Source: Rhodococcus sp. (in: high G+C Gram-positive bacteria)
GTDB taxonomy: Bacteria; Actinomycetota; Actinomycetes; Mycobacteriales; Mycobacteriaceae
NCBI RefSeq assembly: GCF_023264675.1
Contig: NZ_JAHFVG010000035.1
Location: 1 to 58,959, forward strand
Direction: 5' to 3'
Length of the DNA: 58,959 nt
The position numbers and the translations under genes were made by a program. The notes under the pieces were generated by a model, which was given only the letters and a program-made list of their open reading frames with translations, was not told the origin of the DNA and ran no database searches. Positions 45,332 to 52,869 of this stretch are shown piece by piece. The first letter of the stretch is position 1, and each line of letters starts with the position of its first letter.

Positions 45332-46852
45332 ATGACACTCATCGCAGGAATCAACCCCCGAAACGGGACAGCGTTGGCTCCGGTGGCCGACGTCACCTCG
45401 GGTCGCCAGGTCGACATACTCGCATCGTCGGCACGCGCCGCAGCACCGTACCTCCAGAATTTAGGAAGGATCGGACGGGCGGATCTATTGGAGTCACTCG
45501 CTGACGCCGTAGAAAGCAATCGTCTCGCCTTGGTCTCCACTGCCGCCGAAGAAACAGGTTTCAACGACGCCAAGCTCGACGGCGAACTCACCCGCACTGT
45601 CTATCAATTCCGATTCTTCGCGGAGGTTCTTCGTGAAGGCAGCTACATCGAGGCAACACTCGACTCCGCGGGACCGACTCCGATGGGCCCGCGCCCGGAC
45701 TTGCGTCGGATGCTCGTTGCGACAGGACCTGTGGCCGTCTTCGGAGCGAGCAACTTTCCCTTCGCGTTCTCCGTTCTCGGCGGTGATACTGCATCGGCAA
45801 TCGCTGCCGGATCGCCAGTGGTAGTCAAGGCCCACGGATCTCACCCCGCCACGTCGAAGCTGTCCTACGAGATCCTGGACACTGCAGCACAGGCATCGGG
45901 CGCCCCAGACGGTACGTTCGGGATCGTATTCGGAACACAGGGCGGAGCCGATCTCGTCGCTCACCCCGCCATAACCGCCGTAGGCTTCACAGGCTCACAG
46001 ACTGGCGGCCAGGCATTGCTCGACATCATCAATGCGCGAGCACATCCCATCCCTTTCTACGGCGAGCTCAGCAGCATCAACCCGGTGATAGTCACCGAGG
46101 CCGCCGCTAGCGAGCGCGGAACAGAAATCGGTGCTGCGCTCATCGCTTCGATTACCATCGGCGCTGGTCAACTCTGCACCAAGCCCGGCCTCGTGCTCGT
46201 CCCGACCGGAGTACACGGTGATGTACTGGTGCAATCAGCCCGATCTGCGGTCACCGCTGCACCCGCTCAGGTGCTGCTCAACCAGCGAATCTTCGCCTCG
46301 TACAACGACGCAGTCGATGTCCTCGGCCCAGAGCGTCGTGTCACAAAATCTTCTTATGGAGCAAGCGCAGGGGCAGGTTACGCAGTCAGCCCGTCTCTGT
46401 TCGAGACGACGATCAACGAATTCGCCCCGGGACTCGTGAGTGAAATCTTCGGCCCGGTCACGGTCATTGTTCGATACGACCCCAATACCGTTGTCTCAGC
46501 TGTGGCCCGAGCGCTCGACGCAGTACCCAGCTCACTCACCGCGACCCTCCACATCGAAAGCGATGAAGAAGATCTCGCTCGAGAACTGGTGGACGTCGTT
46601 CGTCCGCACGCGGGACGAATCATCTTCAATGCGTTCCCCACAGGTGTTGCGGTGTCATGGGCACAGACTCATGGAGGCCCATGGCCGTCTACGAACTCAC
46701 TCCATACGTCGGTGGGCGCCACGGCCATACGACGTTTCTTACGGCCCGTGACATTCCAGGATGCACCCCAATCGGTTCTACCGACAGAATTGCGCGACGC
46801 ATACTCGGTGATTCCACGTCGGATCGACGGCGTCATGCAGCCCGCACGATAG
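45332..46852 (+). CDS. Alpha-ketoglutarate semialdehyde dehydrogenase (ALDH family)
   Basis: A 506-residue aldehyde dehydrogenase. The catalytic residues are Cys282 (GAGQLCTKPG), Glu245 (FYGELSSINP) and Asn141 (GASNFPFAF). GELSSINP and QLCTKPG are characteristic of the 2,5-dioxovalerate dehydrogenase branch. It completes the pathway by oxidising alpha-ketoglutarate semialdehyde to 2-oxoglutarate, which enters the TCA cycle. A strong hairpin follows. Confidence 0.87.
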   Translation: MTLIAGINPRNGTALAPVADVTSGRQVDILASSARAAAPYLQNLGRIGRADLLESLADAVESNRLALVSTAAEETGFNDAKLDGELTRTVYQFRFFAEVLREGSYIEATLDSAGPTPMGPRPDLRRMLVATGPVAVFGASNFPFAFSVLGGDTASAIAAGSPVVVKAHGSHPATSKLSYEILDTAAQASGAPDGTFGIVFGTQGGADLVAHPAITAVGFTGSQTGGQALLDIINARAHPIPFYGELSSINPVIVTEAAASERGTEIGAALIASITIGAGQLCTKPGLVLVPTGVHGDVLVQSARSAVTAAPAQVLLNQRIFASYNDAVDVLGPERRVTKSSYGASAGAGYAVSPSLFETTINEFAPGLVSEIFGPVTVIVRYDPNTVVSAVARALDAVPSSLTATLHIESDEEDLARELVDVVRPHAGRIIFNAFPTGVAVSWAQTHGGPWPSTNSLHTSVGATAIRRFLRPVTFQDAPQSVLPTELRDAYSVIPRRIDGVMQPAR

Positions 46853-46865
46853 CGAAGTACCCAGA

Positions 46866-46901
46866 ACGGTGCCCCAGACAGATGTTCGTCTGGGGCACCG
46901 T
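46866..46901 (+). terminator. Bidirectional hairpin terminator
   Basis: ACGGTGCCCCAGAC (46866-46879) pairs perfectly with GTCTGGGGCACCGT (46888-46901) around an 8-nt loop. It lies between the convergent dehydrogenase and amidohydrolase genes. Confidence 0.75.
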
Positions 46902-46977
46902 GCGTTGCTCACGGTGTCGCCGTGATGTGCGGGTTCCAGTGCGGAGGCCTCGAAGCCGAGCGATGACTCCGGCAAGA

Positions 46978-48204
46978 TCAGCTGGGAACACCTCGGCGTA
47001 TCACATGAGCAATTCCGCTGGCAGGCTGCGCAAGGACCGCGATGTCCGCCATCGGGTTTCCTCTGGTGAGCACGACGTCGGCTCGGGCTCCAGGAGTGAT
47101 CACTCCCAGTTCCGACTCCCGCCGCAGCAGCGCTGCGGCGGTAACAGTGGCCGAGAGCAGTATCGCCTGGGAGGACTGGACCGTCGACCGGAGTGCGAAT
47201 TCATCGGACTGACGCGCGTGCATCTCTCCCAACAGGTCGGTACCGAATGCGATGTTGACCCCTGCTCGATCGGCAAGTTCGAGTGCTTTGAACCCTTGAT
47301 CGACCACCGAGGAAATCTTGTCGAGCTGTCCAGCGTCAAGTCCGAGTTCCTTACCGTCTTCCATCTGCGCTACATACGTTGTCAACGTGGGGACGTAGTA
47401 GGCGTTGCGCTCGAGGAACAGCGCGATCGACGTTTCGTCGAGTAGGTTTCCATGCTCGATAGTCCGAATGCCCAGTCTCAGTCCTCGATTCACGGCATCG
47501 GCGGTATATGCATGCCCCGCGCAGTAGAGGTTCGCGGAGGCTGCCTCATCGACGATGGCCCTGAGTTCGTCGTCCGAGAATTGCAGCGAGTCGACTCGAT
47601 CTGTCGGGCTTGCGCATCCTCCTGAAATCATAATTTTAATGTGGCTGGCTCCTCGTCGAATCTCGTCACGCGCAGCCCGGCGCACCTCGCTGACTCCATC
47701 GGCGATCCGCCCCAGAACGGGAAGCGCATAATGTTCGTCGACTATGTCGCGGCCCGCCGGCCGCAAGTCACCGTGCCCACCGGTTTGCGACAGGGCTTTT
47801 CCGCCGAAAATGATCTGCGGCCCCGCGAGCAATCCCTCTTCGGTTGCAGCGGCAATCCCGAAGTCGGCGCCGCCCACGTCTCGGACCGTGGTGAACCCGC
47901 GCGCGAGCATGCCGCGAAGGATCTGCGAGGCACGCGCAGTGACATAGGCAGGCGACATGTCGGACACCGTTCCCAGGGACGCGGTGACAGCATTGACATG
48001 AACGTGACAGTCGATGAGTCCTGGAATCGCATGGAGAGTCGATCCGTCGATTTCATCAGCTCCCAGTGCCGACATGTCATCGGCGCTGACCTCGGTGATA
48101 GTTCCATCGACGATGCGAATCTGTCGGTCGGTCTCTACTCTGCCCGCCGAGGGGTCGACCACGTCGACGTGTCTGATCGTGACGGTGCCGACCGCTTCTC
48201 TCAT
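46978..48204 (-). CDS. Amidohydrolase, prolidase-like
   Basis: A 408-residue amidohydrolase-superfamily protein. The metal motif is His67-x-His69 (DCHVHV), with a likely carboxylated Lys in HIKIMISGG, His residues in GHAYTADA and IEHGNLLDE, and Asp in GTDLLGEMH. It resembles the imidazolonepropionase/Xaa-Pro dipeptidase branch. Its start overlaps the stop of the preceding gene. In the hydroxyproline context, release of hydroxyproline from collagen-type dipeptides or cyclic derivatives is plausible, but that is inference. Confidence 0.82.
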   Translation of the reverse strand: MREAVGTVTIRHVDVVDPSAGRVETDRQIRIVDGTITEVSADDMSALGADEIDGSTLHAIPGLIDCHVHVNAVTASLGTVSDMSPAYVTARASQILRGMLARGFTTVRDVGGADFGIAAATEEGLLAGPQIIFGGKALSQTGGHGDLRPAGRDIVDEHYALPVLGRIADGVSEVRRAARDEIRRGASHIKIMISGGCASPTDRVDSLQFSDDELRAIVDEAASANLYCAGHAYTADAVNRGLRLGIRTIEHGNLLDETSIALFLERNAYYVPTLTTYVAQMEDGKELGLDAGQLDKISSVVDQGFKALELADRAGVNIAFGTDLLGEMHARQSDEFALRSTVQSSQAILLSATVTAAALLRRESELGVITPGARADVVLTRGNPMADIAVLAQPASGIAHVIRRGVPS

Positions 48205-48530
48205 AGCTTCTTCCTCGTTTCTTCATCGAACGGCCACGAAAGAACCTCTGCGCCAACATATACTCGAATATCGGCTTCTTCGGCGGACATCGCTGGCATT
48301 TCGGCACCCACTCGCTGTCCGTGAGGCGTGGTGGCGTGCCATGTCAATGCATCGAGGTCTACCCAACGCTGTACGGACATGAAAATCGAAGGATCTTCTA
48401 TGTCGCAGTAGAACTCGTAGAAGTCGCACCCCGGTTCGGCGCGAGTGAGGGGTATGACGTCGGTGAACAGTGCGAGCGCAGCATCGGCTTTCGCTGGATC
48501 GATACGCATTCGTGCAGTACAAGTGATCAC
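48201..48530 (-). CDS. Antibiotic biosynthesis monooxygenase (ABM) domain protein
   Basis: A 109-residue single-domain ferredoxin-like protein of the ABM/YgiN family. It has the usual TARMRIDPAKADAAL opening, EPGCDFYEFYCDIEDP in the middle and a W-x-D-x-x-A-L segment. These proteins act as cofactor-free monooxygenases or stress proteins; many have no known role. It is coupled to the amidohydrolase by a 4-bp overlap and starts 11 bp after the MFS gene. Confidence 0.8.
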   Translation of the reverse strand: MITCTARMRIDPAKADAALALFTDVIPLTRAEPGCDFYEFYCDIEDPSIFMSVQRWVDLDALTWHATTPHGQRVGAEMPAMSAEEADIRVYVGAEVLSWPFDEETRKKL

Positions 48531-48541
48531 AGTGAGAATCC

Positions 48542-49963
48542 CTAGTCCTTGATGGTGTTCTGTCCGATGGCTTCGAGCGACTTTCCGGTTGTTTTCTGGC
48601 CGAAGATTGCGACCACACTGGCACCGAGGACAAGCAACACCAGGAGCATCACGAACACTCCCCCGAATCCGACCGAACCGTAGGAGAATCCGATTGCTAT
48701 TGGGGCGATGATCCCACCGATTCTCCCCACGGCCGATGCAACACCGAGTCCGGTTGTGCGGATCATCGTGGGATAGATCTCCGAGGTGTAGGAATACTCG
48801 AGTGCAGCGTTGCCGTTCATGAAGAAAGACAGCAGCATTCCCCAGACCACGATTTCCGTGGCCGAATCAGCGAACGCCATTCCGGACGCTGCTCCCGCAG
48901 CGCCGGTCAGGTACAGCACGATCGCCCACTTGCGCTCTATCAGTTCGCTGATCCACGCAGCAGAAAAGTAGCCCGGTGTCTGCGCGAGATAGATCAGGAT
49001 CGCGAACATGAAGCTCTTCGAGATATCGAACCCGCGTTCGACGAGCAGGGAGGGTATCCAGGTGAAGAAGCCATAGAAGGTGAAGATGGCGACGAACCAA
49101 TAGACCCATGCAGTGAAAGTGGTCTTTTTCAATCCGCCCCGAAAGAGTGCTTTGAGGTTGTCGACGATGTTGCCGGCCGAGACAATGACGTCAGGGTCGG
49201 GAGCCGATTGGGGTATCGGCGCGAGTGGTTTTCCGGTGCTCGCACGCACAGAGTCCTCGATGGACTCGACAACGCGCTCGGCCTCGGCTTTTCGGCCGTG
49301 AACATGCAGGAACCGCGGCGACTCGGGCAGTCCGCGTCGCCACCACAGGACCAGCAGGATCGGGACGGCGGTGATCAACTGAACGTAGCGCCAGCCGTGG
49401 TCGAATTCGCTGACGATGAAGTAACCGAGTAGGGCCGCGAGGATGTATCCGAACGAGAAGAATGCAGCCAACGAGCCGATGTAGCGGCCTCTGAACCTCG
49501 AAGGCACGAACTCCGAAAGATATGGGGCGATGATGGCGCTCTCGGCGCCGGTGCCGATTCCTGCCACGACCCGGGCAACGAACAGTACCCAGAAGTTCGG
49601 GGAGAAAGCAGCCACAACACTGGCAATGCAGTAGATAATCAGTGCGCTGACCATGATCTTCTTGCGGCCGATCTTGTCTCCTAAGGTGCCGGCAAGCAGT
49701 GCCCCGACCAGAAAGCCGATCAGCAGGCTACTCCCGAGGATTCCGGTCAAGCCGGTCGACAGGCCCCACTCCTCGCGTACCGACGGAAGGATGAAAGCGA
49801 CGATCGCACCGTCCATCGCGTCGAACGTGTAGCCCAGACCGCCCGCGAACAGCAGCTTGTAATGAAATCTCGACATGGGGAGTCGATCCAGACGCGCAGA
49901 CAGTTCGCCCGACGACATCTGTCCCGGCGCACGCGGTGCGCCGACCGATGAATATGAGTCCAT
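48542..49963 (-). CDS. MFS transporter (metabolite:H+ symporter type)
   Basis: A 473-residue, 12-helix transporter. The sugar-porter/AAHS-like motif GDKIGRKKIM lies between helices 2 and 3, FDAMDGAIVAF is in helix 1, and PESPRF follows helix 6. It is the first gene of the minus-strand operon and is divergent from the GntR gene. Predicted GntR boxes lie directly upstream, so it is the best candidate importer for hydroxyproline or hydroxyproline peptides. Confidence 0.85.
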   Translation of the reverse strand: MDSYSSVGAPRAPGQMSSGELSARLDRLPMSRFHYKLLFAGGLGYTFDAMDGAIVAFILPSVREEWGLSTGLTGILGSSLLIGFLVGALLAGTLGDKIGRKKIMVSALIIYCIASVVAAFSPNFWVLFVARVVAGIGTGAESAIIAPYLSEFVPSRFRGRYIGSLAAFFSFGYILAALLGYFIVSEFDHGWRYVQLITAVPILLVLWWRRGLPESPRFLHVHGRKAEAERVVESIEDSVRASTGKPLAPIPQSAPDPDVIVSAGNIVDNLKALFRGGLKKTTFTAWVYWFVAIFTFYGFFTWIPSLLVERGFDISKSFMFAILIYLAQTPGYFSAAWISELIERKWAIVLYLTGAAGAASGMAFADSATEIVVWGMLLSFFMNGNAALEYSYTSEIYPTMIRTTGLGVASAVGRIGGIIAPIAIGFSYGSVGFGGVFVMLLVLLVLGASVVAIFGQKTTGKSLEAIGQNTIKD

Positions 49964-50003
49964 GATGTGCCTCCAATGGGGGGGTTAAGCCATCAGATCA
50001 ATA

Positions 50004-50014
50004 CAATGTCACAC
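50004..50014 (+). promoter_or_regulatory. Predicted GntR operator box 3
   Basis: CAATGTCACAC lies about 40 bp upstream of the MFS start and resembles boxes 1 and 2 except for its last base. Confidence 0.5.
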
Positions 50015-50038
50015 ATCACATGTCTCTGGGTGAATAAT

Positions 50039-50049
50039 ATGTAACATTG
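50039..50049 (-). promoter_or_regulatory. Predicted GntR operator box 4
   Basis: On the minus strand it reads CAATGTTACAT, again with ATGT-N-ACAT. It lies 70 bp before the GntR gene, so the regulator probably also controls itself. Confidence 0.5.
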
Positions 50050-50118
50050 CAGTTTGTTTGGTACCTTCGGACACACCTGCCACGCAACTGGGCAGGATGT
50101 CCGCGAAGAGGAGACTCG

Positions 50119-50811
50119 ATGGCCGTAAGTGAAGGTGTCGCCCCCGTCCTTGCGGCGTACCTTCCCCGCAGGAACATGCGTGAAGAGATCATCGAGACTC
50201 TTCGAGGTGCTGTTATTTCTGGGGGGCTCAAGCCCAATGAGGTCTACTCCGCTCCCATCCTTGCCGAACAGTTCGGAGTCTCCGCCACTCCGGTTCGAGA
50301 GGCGATGATCGATCTCGCCAAGGAAGGTCTAGTCGAGTCTGTTCGCAACAAGGGCTTTCGCGTCAAGGAACTCTCGGACCAGGAACTCGACAACCTGACA
50401 GAATTGCGATTACTCATTGAGGTTCCGACCGTTCGGAGGATTGCCGAACTCGGGGTCTCTGCAGAACGTTTGGAAACGCTCCGGCCTCTTGCTCTTGGGA
50501 TAGAAAAGGCAGCCCTTGCAGGCGACCTCATTGCTCACGTAACCATTGACATGGATTTTCATTCTGGATTGCTCTCGCTTGCAGGCAACCCACAGCTTGT
50601 CGAGACCGTGAGGTCCCTTCGGGCGCGGTCGCGGATCTATGGACTAAAGACTCTGGCCGAACGCGGCGAACTAATCCCCTCTTCGCACGAACATGCCGAA
50701 CTTCTCGATCTGATCGAGGCGGGGAATGCTGTTGATGCGGAAGACCTTATGCGACGCCATATCGGGCATGTTCGCGGAATCTGGGCGGACAAGAACGATC
50801 CGACCCCCTGA
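50119..50811 (+). CDS. GntR/FadR-family regulator of the hydroxyproline regulon
   Basis: A 230-residue FadR-type (FCD) regulator from the ATG at 50119, behind AGAGGAGA. The winged helix is at about 20-85 (SAPILAEQFGVSATPVREAM). The all-helical effector domain follows, with metal-site histidines in MDFHSGL, SSHEHAEL and RRHIGHV. It is divergent from the MFS operon and is the complete paralogue of the truncated regulator at 44049. It most likely represses the whole 37.5-50 kb region through the CAATGT-N-ACA boxes. Confidence 0.85.
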   Translation: MAVSEGVAPVLAAYLPRRNMREEIIETLRGAVISGGLKPNEVYSAPILAEQFGVSATPVREAMIDLAKEGLVESVRNKGFRVKELSDQELDNLTELRLLIEVPTVRRIAELGVSAERLETLRPLALGIEKAALAGDLIAHVTIDMDFHSGLLSLAGNPQLVETVRSLRARSRIYGLKTLAERGELIPSSHEHAELLDLIEAGNAVDAEDLMRRHIGHVRGIWADKNDPTP

Positions 50812-50952
50812 AGATCATGGACACCGCCGGTGGTCGTGGCGAGCTGCTGCTGTCCGCGGCTCTGTGCGGCGGCTAACAGCTCGACGAGGAGCTGCGTGGC
50901 CGCATCGTGCTCACGCAGGTATAGAAATTTCGTCATTGGGTCCGGTCCTCGA

Positions 50953-50988
50953 ACGACCCCGCCAACGCCTCTGCCCCGGCGGGGTCGT
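50953..50988 (+). terminator. Hairpin terminator after the GntR gene
   Basis: ACGACCCCGCC (50953-50963) pairs with GGCGGGGTCGT (50978-50988) around a 14-nt loop, about 140 bp after the regulator's stop. No T-run follows, as is common in actinomycetes. Confidence 0.55.
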
Positions 50989-51210
50989 ATCGAACCGTTC
51001 AAGTACCGATTGCTGATATCGCAGCGGCCACCGGTCTATCGATGAAAAATTGGTTGCCGCAGACCGCCACACACCCTGAGTCTGCTGTTCGGCCGAGCCT
51101 CACCGGTGGACCGAGCGCGGTTCTCATACCGACATCATCCGGTAAAGGGCGGGCACCAGACACGAGATGGATGTTGTTGGCCGCGAACACACCAAGTGGC
51201 GCAACACGGC

Positions 51211-51465
51211 CTACGACATTTCATTGTTTTGCTCTTGGATGCAGACGGTCCTTAGGGTTCCCAGCTTGTCAGCCTCGATCTCGACGACGCGTCTTGGACC
51301 GAGCAGCCACGCCGGTGTGGGTGAGTACCCGACGCCCGACGGTGTCCCGGGCCAGCAGGTCACCGAGCTGGAGGGTGAACGTTCGTGAGATGAGGGCAGG
51401 GTGTCACCGACGGTGAAGACCATGTCGTCGGTCTTCGCATCCCGAACCGTCTCACTCGTTGACAC
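51211..51465 (-). pseudogene. Fumarylacetoacetate hydrolase-family relic
   Basis: Minus-strand fragments match the C-terminus of the FAH family: DDMVFTVGDTL, then in another frame SRTFTLQLGDLLA, then PGTPSGVG and VVEIEADKLGTLRT. The pieces lie in two frames, so at least two shifts have occurred, and no N-terminal half is recognisable. It is a remnant of an aromatic or lactone catabolism gene. The rest of 50812-51503 has no credible gene. Confidence 0.65.
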
Positions 51466-51503
51466 GAGTTACGATGTGCAGGCCCTCTCGTAGACAACAA
51501 GAG

Positions 51504-52727
51504 CTATGGGCCGACTGCCGTTCGAGTATTTTCGAGTTCCAACGCGAGGCGAAGTGCCAGCTCACGTTGTAATCGGAGTTCCAAAATGCTTTGTCCCATT
51601 ATACGTTCCGCCTGAGCCAGCCGATAGCGGACGGTATTGTGGTGCAATTCGAGTGTTGCGGCAGCTGAACGAAAGCTGCAATTCGCGTCGTAATACGCGC
51701 GAAGCGTCGATCGCAGGTTGGCTGCATGAGACGTGCGGGCTGCCAGCCCGCCAAGTTGCGCCGCGATGAATGCGTGGCAAAGTTCTGGATCACCACTGCA
51801 CAGTGATGCCAATTCGATCGTATCGAAATGCGTCACCACGCCAGTTCGGCGATCTGACAGCCGGGCGATGCGTACTGCCTCGTTTGCCTCGTGGTGACTT
51901 CGCCGGAATCCATCGACACCTACGCCCGGACGCCCAACTCCGACAAACACTCCCGGGTGCGCGGAGACCTCGGTTCGGCCATTTGCCACAGGAACCCAGC
52001 ACCATGCCGTGTCGACGTCGACGATAAGTGTCAACGGCCGTGCGTTCGCAATTTTCCCTGCTACGGCTAGCGCCGTAGCGCCTAACGCCACGTCCTGTTC
52101 CTCGATTCGACTGAGCAGAATCGCTACGTGATTGCCGCGGAGGTCGTACCCGAGGCGTTGGCTGGCTGTAGTCGCATTAATTGCTTCGGGACCGAGTACC
52201 TTCCTCACTTCAGCCAAACGCGCCATCGACCCCTCTTTGGTGAGGCGCTCAGCTTCGTCGTGTACTTCTGCGCTGATTCGATCGGTGATCATTTCGAACC
52301 AACCCATCAAGAAATTGATCCCAAGGTTGGAGGCTCGCAGGCCCAGCGCAAGGTCATGGCAATGACGTTCCACAGCGTCGGTCCAGCGTTCGCACCAGTA
52401 GATGATCCCTACCCTGTAGGCGCGCATGAGGGTGGCATTCGTGACCCCTTCGCGAATGAGACCTCGCGTACTGAGTATCACTTCGGCCGGCGGCTCCATC
52501 GCGTCGATCGGCACACCGCGCATCAATGCATCGAGCAGGGCACTGCTATTCGCCTAAGTGGCGGACAGGGCCAAAGTCGCCGTCGCAGGCCGGCCTAGAT
52601 CTGGCAGCGTGGCCGCTATTCGGTTCGCAGTACCCTGCCCAATCGCCGGCAACTCGGGCAGCAACGCAGTCGCGACCTGTCGCACAAGCATCGCGGCCGG
52701 ATCGACCTGATCGACATCGTCCGTCAT
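51504..52727 (-). pseudogene. PucR-type regulator interrupted by an in-frame amber codon
   Basis: A single minus-strand frame from the ATG at 52727 to the stop at 51504 would encode 407 residues, but TAG at 52554-52556 stops it after 57 codons. The downstream 340-residue part could only start at a TTG (52526) without a ribosome site. It contains the conserved PucR/CdaR middle region and the C-terminal helix-turn-helix (LRAYYDANCSFRSAAATLELHHNTVRY, about 67 residues from the end). It is divergent from the fusion monooxygenase gene and was probably its regulator. It is now either inactive or expressed by readthrough or re-initiation. Confidence 0.65.
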
Positions 52728-52869
52728 CCACTCAGCTTATTGCACCGAACGGTCAAAAAGACGTGTCGGATTCGACCATGTGCCCGTAGACGTGACTGGA
52801 ATCACCTTCTAGCGTCTTTCTGCAGGTCAAAGTGCTATCTAAATTCAGTTCCGCAAGGAGGAAATTTCC

